Shown piece after piece: positions 46,061 through 59,034 of a DNA stretch of 64,000 nt (position 1 is the stretch's first letter; every line of letters starts with the position of its first letter). The notes beneath the pieces were generated by a model. The model ran no database searches. It had not been told where the DNA came from and saw only the letters and a program-made list of their open reading frames with translations. Both the position numbers and the translations under genes were made by a program. The DNA is from Canariomyces notabilis (Eukaryota > Ascomycota > Sordariomycetes > Sordariales > Chaetomiaceae), in contig NW_027041826.1 in the NCBI RefSeq assembly GCF_033297395.1, positions 1,224,905-1,288,904 of the forward strand, written 5' to 3'.

Positions 46061-49000
46061 ATGACGACAGTCGCTCCTTCTTCGACTCCGCGGGCTGAGT
46101 TCTTTCAGCAGGTTTGTCCTCCTCCCGGTGCTGTCATATCCACAGAAGTACTGACTCTGGTGTCACTGTTCAGCTGAAGCGGGTCTGTGTCCCCCTCAGT
46201 CAGTTTGCCCTCCGACCAAAGGACCGGGCGGTCGACGCGAAGGAGGTCACCAGCCTCTTGGAGTCCCTCATCAGCCTCTGGACTGCTCAAGCAAGCAAAG
46301 ATGGCTCCATCTTGGATGACAAGTTGGCAGACTACGTTTTCTTCCCCTTGTCGCACCTGCTGCGAGATCGGGATCGCTATCCCATGCGGGTATTTGAGGT
46401 TATGATTCGCTTGCTCAGAGATCTGATCCAGCATGGCTGGAAGGCCAAGGCATCTCCACAGCTCTTTCAGGAGCTGCTAGTCTTTCTGTCGCTTGCAATT
46501 GGCGGCGTGCCGGGCCAGGCAAATCGACGAGAGCTCCCCGAGGAGACCACGATAGAGGCTTTTCGCACACTGGCCGCTCTGATCTGCATAGCCCAACCTC
46601 ACCACCTAGCAGCGCCGGCAGACGTGCCAGAAAGCAAAAGCATACAGGCCCTCTTTAGCAGTGTCGAAATCATGCTCGATGGTATTACTGAGGGAGCCGT
46701 CGCCTCTATTCAACTCGAGGCAGTAAATTGCCTGGAGACCATGTTCACCACCATCAGAGACAATGCTGTCCTCGCTCGGTTCTTTCCTGGCACAGTTTCT
46801 GCTCTTACCAAGATTTTGTCCCCGCCTCTGGCGAATCAGACCCAAAAAAGGGTGCTTCGGAGCTGCTTAGAAGCCTTGAGGTTAGTTCTCATAAACGTGC
46901 TAGGAGACCTCAAAGTCAGAGGAATCCTCAATAGGCTGGAGAAATCGGACGACCGTAAAGAAGAGCCCTTGAGCGATTCGGGAGATTCCGAACCTTTGAA
47001 AGAGCTGACGCCAGCCTGGCTGAAAGCGACCGGGGCTCAAGTCAAGATTGCCTTGTCAGCGGTTCTTAAGCTGCGAACCCACGAGTCTGAAGACATCCAG
47101 TCTGCCGTTTACCGACTCTGTATCGCCTTGCTCGACGAGTGCCATTCCTCACTTGCCAACTGCCAGTCAATCCTGGTCGAGAGTTCTTTGATGTTGGAGG
47201 ATGAAACCCCACGATCGCGGCTCGAAACTAGCCTGCAGGACCTTGCCGGCGTCTATCCGGAGCTCGGGGAGAGCATAAAATTGAGCTTACACAGTTGGGT
47301 TACTGGCATGCCCCGGGTCATGCAGTCCAACGATGAGCGGGTCAAGCAGATAGCCATCAGAAGCATAATCAGGGGAAGCAAGCTGGCCGCAGCTTTGCAT
47401 ATAGACTCCCCGACCTTCGACAACGCACTGGGGGACTCGCTTCGAGACAGCCTCGTTACGCTCATCAGAGCTTCAAAACCGCCCAGGATCACCGACGCTG
47501 CCGTTGAGGCGGACCTCTCAATGAGCACTGATTTGGCCGCGTCAGGGATGGAGCTAGCCTTGTTCAGCCCTATTCTTCTCGACTCAGAAGGCCAGAAAAT
47601 TACAAGGAACGAAGTTAAGACCCTAATATCCAGCATAGGATCGTCGACTCAGCAGGTCAACCTAGCAAACTTGATGCTGAGTTATATCCGCGATTCGGAA
47701 GGTGTAGACCGGATTGCTTCGTTTTGGCTGGCATTCGAGCTCATCAAATCCACGTATACGCAGTCATCGGACCTCGACACCATGGTTGACCTTTCCTCAC
47801 TTGGGGAATCAAGGCGCCAGGATCTGGCATTCCAGGAGCTCTATGAATTTTCTGCGTCGGTCTTGTCTGCCCACTCTGACTCCGTCGAGACGGACTGGCA
47901 GATGGAAGCCATCGCACTAGAGGTCACGGCCTTTGCTGCTTCACGGCTGAAGCTGGAGTTCCGGCCAGAACTCATTGACATACTATATCCAATCACCACG
48001 TTCCTAGGCTCCCAAATACCGCAGCTCCGAAGGCACGCCATCACGACGCTAAACATACTTGCCGCGGCATGTGGATACCAAAGCGTCTCGGAGCTGATCG
48101 TCGACAATGCTGACTACATGGTCAACTCGGTATCTCTGCGGCTCGGTGCCTTTGATATCTCCCTGGCATCCACCAAGGTGCTCACCATGCTGATTCGGCT
48201 GACCGGGCCAAAGCTGATTCCTTACCTGGACGATGTCATCACAGCAATATTTGGCGCACTCGACAGCTACCATGGCTATCCGGTGTTTGTTGAGAGCATG
48301 TTCTCGGTTTTATCAGAGGTGGTAACCCAGGGCGTCAAGTCCGACATGCTCCTGCTGGAAGGCTCGGGTGTCAAATCGATAGACCATCGAAAGAAGAGAC
48401 CGACGTCCCTCGGAATCCCAGGCATTCTGCAAACGCTAGACAAGCGACTTGACAGAGCTAAACGCTCAAAGGCGGACGGGGTGGATCTCAGCAGCACACC
48501 CGAAACGCACCCAAAGAGACCCTGGACGCAATCCACCGACGACTCCAAATCCACAAGCGAGGCAGCCTCCCTGCTGGACGCCTTGGAAACCGAGAAAACC
48601 AAGCAGAATTCCACCGCCTCCGAAGACGATGCCCCCTGTCACCAGGAAGGACAGCAACCCCAAGAGGTCGAACCAAGCAACCCCCCACCACCAACGCCGA
48701 CGTACACGCTCCTGACGCGCATCCTCTCGCTGGCGCAGCACTACCTGACCTCCCCTACGCCAACACTGCGCAAGTCGCTCCTGGACCTGGTCGGCACCGT
48801 GAGCCCGGCGCTCGCGCCCGACGAGAACGCCTTCCTCCCGCTCGTCCACGCCGTCTGGCCCGTCGTGCTCGCCCGCCTGCGCGACCCGGAGCCCTACGTC
48901 GCCGTGGCGGCGTGCCGGGCCCTCGCCGCCCTGTGCCGCGCCGCGGGCGACTTTTTGGCCTCAAGGTTCAAGACCGAGTGGCCTGGCGCTGCCGGCCTCG

Positions 49001-49554
49001 CTGGGTGGTTCGCCAGGGTTAAGAGCGAGGCGGGTGGTGTCGGTAGGAGGGGGGCAGGCGCCAGGAGGGTTGGTGGCGGTGGTGAGGGACTCAGGGTTGG
49101 TGTGATAAAGGAAGGTGGTGTGCGTGGTGAGGGAGAGGGGATCCTCATACCTATACGGTCAGCTGGCGGCGGTGGTGGTGATGGTCTGGAAGATGGGGAT
49201 GCGGGCGTGAAGCTTGTTCAGAGCTCCTTCTCGCGGGCGGCTGCGCTGGGGAGGTTTGCGCAGGCCTCGCAGGTCTGGGAGGCCGTGTTGGAGCTGCTGG
49301 CGGCGATTGTGTCGTACGTGAGGGTCGACGATGATATGTTTGACGATATCCTGGAGCTGGTGGTGGATGTGCTGCCACAGCACGCGGAGCTGGAGGAGGC
49401 GTTGGAAACGGTCAATGCCGACGCCGTCTGGCTGGCCTTGTACGAACGCGGGATGGTGGCGGAGGGGAGGGAGCCGCCGGTGGTGGAAGAGGGGTTGGGA
49501 CTAGGGCTGAAGTGGAAGTTTGCGAGGATGGATTTGAGAGGTGTGACTGCTTAG
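46061..49554 (+). CDS. tti1: TTT complex HEAT-repeat subunit Tti1
   Basis: Exons 46061-46111 and 46174-49554 (intron 62 nt, GTTTGT..GTTCAG) give 1143 residues. Exon 1 encodes MTTVAPSSTPRAEFFQQ and exon 2 opens with LKRVCVPLSQFAL, the usual start of fungal Tti1. The protein is alpha-helical and HEAT-like throughout (VFEVMIRLLRDLIQHGWK, TFLGSQIPQLRRHAITTLNILAAACGY, LMLSYIRDSEGVDRIASFWL), ending in ETVNADAVWLALYERG. A low-complexity Gly/Arg/Val insert (GRRGAGARRVGGGGEG) lies at about 49040-49190 between two helical blocks. Known role: with Tel2 and Tti2 it is a co-chaperone adaptor that matures PIKK kinases (TOR, ATM, ATR). The coding region remains open through the intron, so an intron-less model would begin wrongly. 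Confidence 0.85.
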
Positions 49555-51573
49555 TACCTTATAAGGTACCTTACTTTGCCAATTTTGTCTGGGGCTTTGG
49601 GGGAGCAACGAGCCATAGAGCTTTCCGGGGCACCGGTTCCATGCGGAATGCGGAGTGCATCCTCGCCATGGTTCTAGCCGAGCCTTTGCATTGCCGACTT
49701 CGGCCCGCTTCAGCAGGGCCCGCATCGAAACGGCGTACCTAATCACAGCGCTGCACCTTGATACACATCTAAGGACCGGGAATAAGGTGCACTACTTTAG
49801 GATGCGTATTCGTCCTATGCTAACGCCGAGGATTGGAAGATGGATTTACTAGGACAGAGACCTAGACGTCGTTGGGCATTGTCGGTCGTGGTAAGCATTC
49901 CAATATCAGCATATATATCCGCTCATCGGAATCTAAGAACAAAAATATATGCAAAGAAATGCGATTTTGGAATGTTAGCCGGAGAGCTTCCTGATGGTTG
50001 CTCGAATGGACGGCGGCTCGGAGGAGTATACTGTGATACCCTAAGCGTCCATACTGCATACCTAGGTAGGTACTGGTGTTTTCGAAGAAGCTAAGGCAGG
50101 CACATGCTGTCGTGAAAGCAAGCTCCAGTAATTGCATGGACCTTGGAAGGCACCCTCATGGAAGTTCCAAACAACTTTTCGAGCAGCTCTTTCCTTCTCT
50201 TACGCAGGCTCGGCAGGCAGCGGAGGTTTCTGGTTAGGGTTAGGATTTGGTTACCTATCCCTTGGTACGCTAGGCTGGAAGTTGTGGCGCTCGCTTTGCC
50301 AGGCTTGGCACAAGCTTATCTTGACAGCAATCAAGATGGCCTCACCCCTCGTAATAGTGTCCCGGTCGTTCTTGTTCTTGAGACCGATGGACAAGTAACT
50401 GTGCAGGGTAAGGCCTCCTTCTACTAGTCATGTTCAGCGCGGATGGTTTACTCAATTGTTTATCGCCTCGCCCCATCACTACCTTAGTCCGAATCTTGTG
50501 CGATATCTTGGTGAGATGCCGGGATGCTGGAGCCTCGCATTTCGCTGCGCTGTGCGACCTTCCCTATTGGTGTGCAAATAAGTGTAACTGAGGGCTTATC
50601 AGCTCGACCTCGCTGACCAGCTGCTTCCAGGTATATGGCCGAAAATTAGTATATATTCAAGGCTTGGCGGATTGGGAGCAGGACCGAATACAACTGACGA
50701 CACTCTACACCGACGCATCAACCAGGAAGCCAAGCGAACGATAAGGCCCTTTGCCATTAGCTTGCATTCCCCGGGGGGGGGCCAACCCTCAAAGTTCTAG
50801 AATCTAGACCGTCCGGCCTCACTGCTACTACTAGTCCTATCAGTAGTAGTAAGCTCGGTAAGGTAGTGTATAGCACACGCCGAATCAGAGACGCGCGGGT
50901 ATGTGCTTGGTATCAGCAGTACAACATCGGGGCCTTTTCGTGAGCCTTGGAGGAGAACAGACAAGCATGGACTGCTCAGTTCCTTCCCAAGGGGGAGCGT
51001 GCATAGCCGGGGAACCCAGGCCAGCTCCTTGCTCCTCGAGTGTTCGAGTCGTTGTTGATTTCGCTGTTGAGCTTCTCACACTTCACAGAGTATTACGACG
51101 AAGTACCACTTTGCTTCCTACCTACTTAGGTACATAAGTACTGTCAGCATTTGCCTCCCAGTTGACGTCTCTGACCACCGCGATCTTCGATGCCACCATA
51201 CAGGTTCCATGCATCGCAAAACTGCCCATGTGCTCTTGGGAGGCGGCAAGGGATGCTGCATATCATTCGAGGCCGGGGACAGGGTAGTAGCATCAGACAG
51301 CCCAGTCCTGGACGAGTAGAGCTATCTTCCTGGCAGTTATCCGACCTGCATGATGAGCCTACACACCTTAATATGCGGGTCTTTTCCATCGCCAAGGGGC
51401 CTTTGTTATCACAGTAGTACATAGAGATGTCCCCTTCCCAGCCAGTTTCCTGGCCGCCCCCATCTCTGCCTTTCGTCCATAAGTACGGAGCCGTCTCCCT
51501 TTCTGCAGCCGCCCCTGACCCGCCTCGGGGGCTCTCAAGATCTACTCCGGCGACACCATAGGTCGAAACAGTC
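49555..51573. other. Long intergenic stretch, no gene recognised
   Basis: About 2 kb between two plus-strand genes. The antisense frame at 51144-51719 overlaps permease exon 1 and has no domain. A short G run (50771-50778) and TAGTAG repeats (50826-50848) are the only simple sequence seen. The right end should hold the permease promoter. Confidence 0.5.
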
Positions 51574-53506
51574 ATGGCTACAGATATCGAGAAGATGCCG
51601 GCCAAGGCAGCCGCCGATCTCGAAACCGGGTCCGGCTCCGCTGGCCATGGAGATATCGCCGAAGAAAGCGGTGGGCTCAAGAAGGAGCTAAGGAACCGGC
51701 ACATGCAGATGATTGCCATCGGTGAGAATTGATCCCTTCTTCTTTGAACTCAAGCGAAATTGACATGATTCGGGGGTGCAGGCGGCGCGATAGGTGCCGG
51801 TCTCTTCGTCGGCTCGGGCGGCGCCTTGTCGAAAGGCGGTCCGGCGTCTTTGGTGAGCGCAAGATAGCAAGGGGTGATGGAGCCAGTAGCAGCTGACTCT
51901 CGTAGGTCATCTGCTATACCATCGTCGGCATCATGCTGCTATTCACTTGCCAGGCCCTTGCCGAGTTGGCCGTGTTGTATCCCGTCAACGGCGCTTTCTA
52001 CACCTATGTCGTCCGCTTTCTGGACCCTTCATGGTGAGTACAGTCTCGCCCTATTATGTGGCTGCCTCATGACTGTCGCTAACCTCACCCGACTCTTCAG
52101 GGGCTTTGCCATGGGCTGGGACTATGCGCTGTCTTGGCTGACGATCCTCCCGTTCGAGCTGATTGCGGCGTCCATCACGATTGAGTTCTGGCGCGAAGAC
52201 ATCAATATGGGCGTGTGGGTCACCATGTTCCTCGTGATCCTATGTATCATCCAGGTCTTTGGTGTCCGTGGCTACGGTGAAGGTGAGGAGTGTCCCTTCC
52301 CCTGGCAGGGTCGAGCGGTCTAACACGGGACGCAGTCGAATTTGTCCTCAGCATGATCAAAATCGCAGCTTGCGCGGGATTCATCATCCTCGGCATCGTC
52401 ATCAACACTGGCGGTGTCGGCGATCGAGGCTATCTCGGCGCCCGGTTCTGGCACGATCCCGGCGCCTTCAAGAACGGGTTCAACGGATTTGCCGGCGTCT
52501 TCGTCATCGCCGCCTTCTCATTTGGTGGCACCGAGCTCGTCGGTCTCGCCGCTGCCGAGTCGGAGAATCCTCGTAAGGCCATTCCTACGGCCTCGAAGCA
52601 GGTGTTTTGGCGTATCGCCTTTTTCTACATTGTTAACCTCTTCATCCTCGGCTTGATCCTGCCCTCGACCGACAACCGGCTGTTGAACTCGTCTGGAGCA
52701 AATACCAAGGCCTCGCCCTTCGTTCTCGCCATCCAAGACGCTGGAATCCAGGTGCTTCCGTCCATCATGAACGCCGTCATCACCGTTGCTGTCATCAGCG
52801 TGGCCAATTCGTGTACCTTTGGCTCGACGCGGACGATGCAGGCTCTTGCGACACAGGGAATGGCTCCCAAGTTCTTGGCCTATATCGACAGTCACGGCCG
52901 CCCGCTGTGGTGCGTCGTGGTCCAGCTTGCGTTTGGGCTGTTGGCCTATATCGGTCTGGCGGCCGGCGGTAACGTTGTCTTTACCTGGCTGCTCGCCCTC
53001 TCAGGCCTCTCGTACTTCTTCGTCTGGGGCTCCATTTGCCTGGCGCACATTCGTTTCCGCTACGCCTGGAAGGCGCAGGGATACACGCTCGATCAGATCC
53101 CCTATAAGCCCGCTCTAGGAGTCTATGGGAGCTGGATCGGCTTTATCCTCAACCTGCTCTGCCTCATCGCCACCTTCTACAGTGCGCTCTATGTAAGTCG
53201 CTGGCTGGATCCCATTCTGAAGCGAGTCCAAATGTCATCACATTGCTGACTATTTCATAGCCCGACCTGGAATCGACTCCCGAGGCTGAGGTGTTCTTTC
53301 AGCAGTATCTTGCCCTTCCCATCGTCCTTGTACTGTACCTGGGATGGAAGGTTTATTCCGGGGACTGGAGGATGTGGATTCCTGCGCATGAAATCGATCT
53401 GGTGACGGGTGCACGAATGCACGTACCGGGCGATGACGACGGTAACCCCGTGCTGGAGAGGACATGGAAGAACCTGCCAAAGCGTGTCGCGAATGCTCTG
53501 TTTTAG
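51574..53506 (+). CDS. Amino-acid permease (APC superfamily, fungal Gap1/INDA1-like)
   Basis: Six exons (51574-51721, 51782-51852, 51906-52033, 52101-52282, 52336-53192, 53261-53506) give 543 residues, typical for the YAT family. A hydrophilic N-tail ends in LKKELRNRHMQMIAIGGAIGAGLFVGSGGAL, the canonical first helix and substrate motif. Later hallmarks are YPVNGAFYTYVVRFLDPSWGFAMGWDY, FSFGGTELVGLAAAESENPRKAIP and SSRT-like NSCTFGSTRTMQALATQG. About twelve membrane segments are expected from the family and most are visible. The C-tail (WMPAHEIDLVTG-like IPAHEIDLVTGARMH) is also typical. Known role: proton-coupled uptake of amino acids at the plasma membrane. Substrate specificity cannot be read from the sequence. 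Confidence 0.92.
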
Positions 53507-54486
53507 GGGCTTGGACAGGGCAGCAAGGTGAGAGAGAGGTCGGTGTTTATGTAGCTAGGTATTCTGAGTGAAATGAACGATACTGTACAATACCACTCAT
53601 CACTTAATTATTTGCCATCTAGTGAGTTCGAAAAAGATACTGTATCGATAGAACAATCTTCTTCTCTCGTCTCTCATGATCTTATCCTTGATACATAGCA
53701 AGGCACCTCTCGCACGGGATCTGGGGCAACACGACCCTTGACATCTTGACCCACAATGTCGACTCAAAACGTGTGAATGTAAAAGCAGGATATGGTCAAG
53801 GTTCCGGCATGTTTTCATGAAAACGATAAAATGATTTAAGAGCCCTACACCAATGTCGACAACATATCCGATCGGGCAGGCAGCCGCGTCCCTGGACCTC
53901 GGTGCCTGATGTTGACGTTGCTTCAGCTGCGTGGCTCAATTGATTGCCCCACCACGGAGTAGGTCTCCATTATCCGCCAAGTATCAGCGACAGCTGGCAC
54001 CACCTGATTGCACACAGATGTTTCGACGACCATTGCACTGCTTGCCCATTGTGCGAAGTACCTGAGATGGTTGACTTGCAACATTGAATCAGCGCTGAGC
54101 CCCGTCTTGGCCTTCCCTTGGTCGTCATCGCCCATCCCAAACCTCGAACTGTTCAACCGTGGCTCGGTGCGACGACAGCTACACTACGGCCATGCCTGGC
54201 TTATCATAGACCGGTTTTCCACGTAAACCACATTCCTTTCAATGCCCTGAGCCCGTCGTCTTACCGACTCCCGACTCCCGACTCCCGATTCCCGGCTCCC
54301 GACTCCGCTCCGCCTCAGTGGCTCCCCGACATAGCTTCCGACATCCCTTCCGACAACCGCCCCCGTTCCTCTGCGTCGCTTTCCCGCTGTCATTGCTGCG
54401 TCGACTCCCGATCGAGCCCCGAGCTTTGTAGCTGCCTCTGGACACACCGCCTTTCTCGTCTAGATTCCCCAGACAAAAACCGCCTC
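53507..54486. other. Intergenic, promoter side of the kinase gene
   Basis: About 980 bp. It holds the permease 3' region and the 5' region of the Ark/Prk-type kinase gene. The kinase frame stays open upstream to 54118 but without family similarity. A heptamer repeat lies at 54265-54306. Confidence 0.5.
54265..54306. repeat. CGACTCC heptamer tandem repeat
   Basis: Six 7-bp units (CGACTCC three times, CGATTCC, CGGCTCC, CGACTCC) about 180 bp before the kinase ATG, probably in its leader or core promoter. Confidence 0.85.
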
Positions 54487-57400
54487 ATGGCTTCGTACGG
54501 CCAGGCAGTACCTCCATCGGCGCATCGGCCTGCAAACTATGCAGCGCCCTACGCAGCGCCCGCCTCTATGGCTCCCCCTGCTGCGCCTGCTGGCACCTTC
54601 TCGCCGGGCACCAAGATCCAGGTTGGGAATCACCGGGTGGTGATCCAGAAATACCTTTCCGAGGGCGGCTTTGCGCACGTCTACCTGGTCAAGCTGCAGA
54701 CGCCGGTCAATGGGACGGATCAAGCCGTGTTGAAGCGGGTGGCGGTGCCGGACAAGGAGTCGCTGCGAGGCATGCGCACCGAGGTCGAGACCATGAAGCG
54801 GCTCAAGGGCCACAAGGCCATTGTGACATACATCGATTCCCACGCCTCGGAACTGCGCGGTGGTGGATACGAGGTCTTCCTGCTAATGGAGTACTGCAAC
54901 GGCGGCGGCCTCATAGACTTTATGAACACGCGCCTGCAACACCGCCTAACCGAACCTGAAATCCTCAACATCTTCGCCGATGTTGCCGAGGGCGTCGCCT
55001 GTATGCATTACCTCCGCCCGCCGCTGCTGCACCGCGACCTGAAGGTGGAGAACGTGCTCATAACCATGGTCGGGTCCACCAGGAAGTTCAAGCTCTGCGA
55101 CTTTGGCTCTGCGGCTCCGCCGCGGCCCGCTCCCACCACCGTCGTCGAGTGCCGCCTGATGGACGAGGATGTTCAGAAACACACGACCATGCAATACAGG
55201 AGCCCTGAGATGATAGATGTCTACAGGAAGCAGCCTATCGACGAGAAGTCCGATATCTGGGCGCTTGGCGTCCTGTTGTACAAGCTGTGCTACTACACCA
55301 CGCCTTTCGAAGACCAGGGCCAGCTTGCCATCTTGAATGCCAGCTACAAATTTCCCAGCTACCCCGTATTCTCGGACAGATTAAAGGGGCTCATTGGTAT
55401 TCCGCCACGCTGCTTTTCTGCTGCCCGCCTTGCTGCGTGCTGATAAATACTCTCTAGGCTGGATGCTGCGCGAGAATCCGCAGCTTAGACCCAATATCTA
55501 CCAGGTTCTCCGGGAGGCTTGCGCCATGCAAGGCCGGGAGCCTCCAGTCAAAGATGTAAGTGGCGGACTAATTCTTCAGTTTGTATCCGGCCAATCGCTT
55601 ATGATTTCACGGTAGATTTATTCCGGAAGACCACAGGTAGACCAGCAGCGATTAGAACAGCCTCAGCAGGATCCTCGTTCACCGCCAACGGTAGGAGCCG
55701 TCTTCTCCCCGCAGGCAGTCCAGCAGCAACAGGTGATCCCTGAGGTTGAGCGCATGAGACGGGGTAGATTGCCCGCCGCACAGTCTTCACCCCAGCCGAA
55801 CCGCCCAAATCCGTCCCCTGGCAAAGTCACCAATGGCGACCCGTTCGCTGCCCTTGACGCCAGACCTTCGACGCAAGGCGGCGACGAGCTCTCGTCAAGG
55901 TTTCCGACACTGGATCAATTTGCACTGCTACACGACAAGGGGCAGAAGTTTGATTTTGACTCTGGTTCGTCTGTACCGTCTCAACAAACCAAGGATCTCA
56001 GTCAGAGAGTCGCGGAAAGATTGGCGGATGAGGCCTTCCAAGTGAAAACCTCTCCAGCCCCCGTCCCTGCGCAAGCGAGCCAGAGACAGTCTGTCGACGC
56101 GAAAAGGGCGAATGTGTACCCGACGACGACCTCTGACCCGTCCCTTGTTTCGCCCCCTCTCAAATCCACCTCTGCACCCCCAAAACACCCGGAGATAAGT
56201 CGTGCCTCCGCAATCATTTCGAGCAGCCCCGAACTGCGAGCCATCTCGTCTCAGGCTTCGCAGCCACTATACCAGCCGACTCCCAAGCCAGTCATGGTCT
56301 CAACGGGAACCATGACGTCTCCGATTCCGGACCAACCTCCACAGTTCCAAGTCCAACGGTTCCCGACCTCAGAGCGCCACCGTGCAGCAAGCCTGCCAAG
56401 ATCACCTGTAACCGCGACTGCGCCTTCTGCGCTTGGTGATGGAGCAATGACATCACGGACAGGTGCGCGAACGACATCGTTCCAAGGCTCTATGCCATCA
56501 GCACACACGCGTTACCCGTCCTCTTCGCGGCCGTCGTTGGAAGGCGGACGGCCGAGCCTGGAGCCTCTAGATACTTCCAAAACGAAGCCACGGGTCGTTT
56601 CGAAGCCTAGGCCAATTAGCACGCATCTGGAATCCAATCTTGCCTTTCTCAGAGAGCGGGAATCAAACCCGAGACCGTCAATTTCCCCAGGCTTGCCATC
56701 ACCAGGTCACTCGAGAGAAAAGAGCCTGCCACCTTCTCCTACCGGCGACGACGAGCGGAACATTGAGTCCAACGTCGAGTTCCTCCGGTCCTTGGAGGAT
56801 TCTGACCAGAAGAAAAGGGAGCGAGGCTCAAAACATATGAAACGTGGCAGCTTGTCCTCGCTCAGCGCTGGGGCCAAAGGCATTCTCTCCGGCAAATTCG
56901 GCGACGCCTTCAAGCGCTTCGAGGGCAATTCGAGTGGCCCGCCTGGCCCACGCACGCCATCTCCCCTGAAGGATCTGGAACGGCGCGAGCTCACGCCCAT
57001 CGCCGGCTCCGAAACCATGGACGGCCGCAGCGACGACGGACAGGTGCGTGATCTGCTAGAGGACGACGGTGAATACCTGACTCCAGAGATGCGCCGCGAG
57101 AAAGAGGCGCGCATGCTCGCGCAGGAGGAGGCCCGCGTCGCCGCCGCCCAGGCCGAGTACCGGCAGCGTCTTGCTGCGGGTTCTGCAGCTGGTGGAGGCG
57201 GTGCTGGCGCCGGCGTTGGCGCTGGTCAGACGCCTCTGCCCAAGAGTATCGGCGGCGTGTCCCGCGCGATCTCCATCCAGAATAAAGTCCAGAGCTTGAT
57301 CGACGAGAGCAATCGGTCCTCGGCCGGCGTGACACGCACGGCCCAGGGATATGGGCACTACGCGGATTCGGCTCATGTCCGGTCGTCGCAGGCTGGCGGT

Positions 57401-57991
57401 GGCGGTGCTGGTGGTGACGGTCGGCCGCCGGTGCCGAGAAAGCCTGGTGTTGCGCAGGTTACCGGGGGTACTAGTAGGGGTGCTGTTGCTGGCCAGCAGC
57501 AGCAGCAGCAGCGTCCCGCCGTGGAACCATCCGCCACTGGGCGCACGACAGCCAGTACTGCGGCTGCGGCGGGTCGGCCCATGGCCCCGCCAAAACCGAC
57601 GCGTCTCGGCATGAACCCCACGGCTGGCGGCGGCGGCGGCGGTGGTGGGAACCTCGCTGCGGGCGGACGAGCTGGCTCGCCGCCCAAGACTCAGAACCAG
57701 AACTTGCCGCTGCTGCCCGCAAACAGGACGGCTGCTGGGCTAGGGATCTCTGTGCCTAAAATCCGGCCCGCTGGCGGTATTGGTGGTAGCGGCAGTGTTG
57801 GTCCCGATGCTGCCGGGACCGAGGCGCTGCTTGCCGTCGACCTGCCCGGCCAGGGGCCGACTCTGTTGGAGATGACGGCTGCGGAGAAGGATGACTATAT
57901 CAGCAATTTCCAAAAGAGGTATCCCAGTCTCAGCGCGATTGAAATGGTTGAGAGGGATTTGGCTGCTGAGGAGGCCCAGGGGCGGAGGTAG
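54487..57991 (+). CDS. Ark1/Prk1/Akl1 (NAK)-family actin-regulating kinase
   Basis: Exons 54487-55396, 55458-55555 and 55616-57991 give 1127 residues. The kinase domain occupies about residues 40-335: SEGGFAHVYLV (glycine loop), AVLKRVAV (Lys), YCNGGGLIDFM (hinge), HRDLKVEN (catalytic loop), CDFGSA (DFG), TTMQYRSPEM (activation segment) and the family-specific DEKSDIWALGVLLYKLCYYTTPFE. WMLRENPQLRPNIYQVL completes it in exon 2. The rest is a long Pro/Ser/Gln/Gly-rich tail with poly-Q and poly-G runs and an acidic/helical segment (EKEARMLAQEEARVAAAQ). Known role: these kinases phosphorylate endocytic adaptors such as Pan1 and regulate cortical actin patches. The start is the ATG just before ASYGQAVPP; upstream open frame shows no similarity. 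Confidence 0.9.
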
Positions 57992-59034
57992 TAAGCTCTA
58001 GTGTGTCGTTTCTGCCAAGGCTGTGTGCCCAAAGGAAGGGAAGGGCCATTGCTTGGAGTGGAACATACCGGTGAGACGAGCTACGGCAATACAAGGGGCG
58101 GTTCGAATCAATCAAAATAAAATAAAATGAATAGACGTAATGTGGTGGTGTGAGGTATTGTAGGAAGCTAGTAGATGTGGGTGGTGTCTGATATGTGGTA
58201 GCTGCTTAGCTTTTCGCATTGCTTGCGGCTCGGTTTTGATATCCATTATTATACTACCCAGACATACATAAAGCATAGCATAGACAAATCAGGCTGGCGA
58301 GCCAGGGGTTGGATTTCCGCAGCGGTTGACCCTTCCTCTACCACGCGAACTCATTGTGGTCGTAACATTTCCAGTCGACGTATCTAACCGTGGGTGTCAG
58401 GTATCGTCTACGTCTACACCGGCGGCCCAGGCTGCGACTGCGGCATCTTTCGACTAGCTCATCCCCCCTTTGCCACATACAACGGCATGAGTACCTGTAG
58501 AATATCTCCCTGTAGTAGCACATGGCTTGTTGGTTGGTTGGTGTTGGCGATGCTTGTTGTAGGGTTGTTTCTGAGCTTGGTTGCTTTTGAGCTTATAGCA
58601 GCCTTTTGCTGTAGTGTCCTCCCTATGAACATGAAAGGTAGGTATACGCTTGGTGTCGACGACATTCATATCGCTTACTTATTGGTGTTGCTCTACGAAG
58701 CTTGTGGAGTGTGGTGAAGGAAGGCAACGGAGACGTTGCCTTTATAATCTCCTCGAGGGAATAAGCTACTTACCATTTAGGATCTGCTATGTGGCCTGAC
58801 TAGAGTCGATTAGTTGTGTTGACGTCGTGACTGTTGAGAATAAGCGCTTTATCTCTCGATGGAAGGATACAAGACTATAGCAGAAGGGCATTGCATGCGC
58901 CTTTGACGTCGATTGTGCTGTACTTGAGTCTCGAGTTCTCTTTCACCTGAGAAGTAAACGTTATTGCCTTGGAAGCTATGTATTGTGTCTTAAGTATGAA
59001 ACTTATGTACTTCACGACCATTTTTCAATGTGCT
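57992..59034. other. Convergent intergenic spacer, no gene recognised
   Basis: About 1.04 kb between the kinase and the STAND gene, rather AT-rich. A GGTTCGAATC at 58100-58109 resembles a tRNA B box but has no pairing arms. Confidence 0.5.

Noticed and set aside
51144..51719. A 191-codon minus-strand open frame upstream of the permease
   Set aside because: It overlaps permease exon 1 in antisense, has no domain and no splice-consistent extension.
54118..54486. Upstream in-frame extension of the Ark/Prk-type kinase
   Set aside because: It runs through the CGACTCC tandem repeat, has no family similarity, and the downstream ATG gives the expected N-terminus.
58100..58109. GGTTCGAATC, a tRNA B-box lookalike
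   Set aside because: The flanking bases do not pair into a T arm or acceptor stem, and no A box lies at the right distance.
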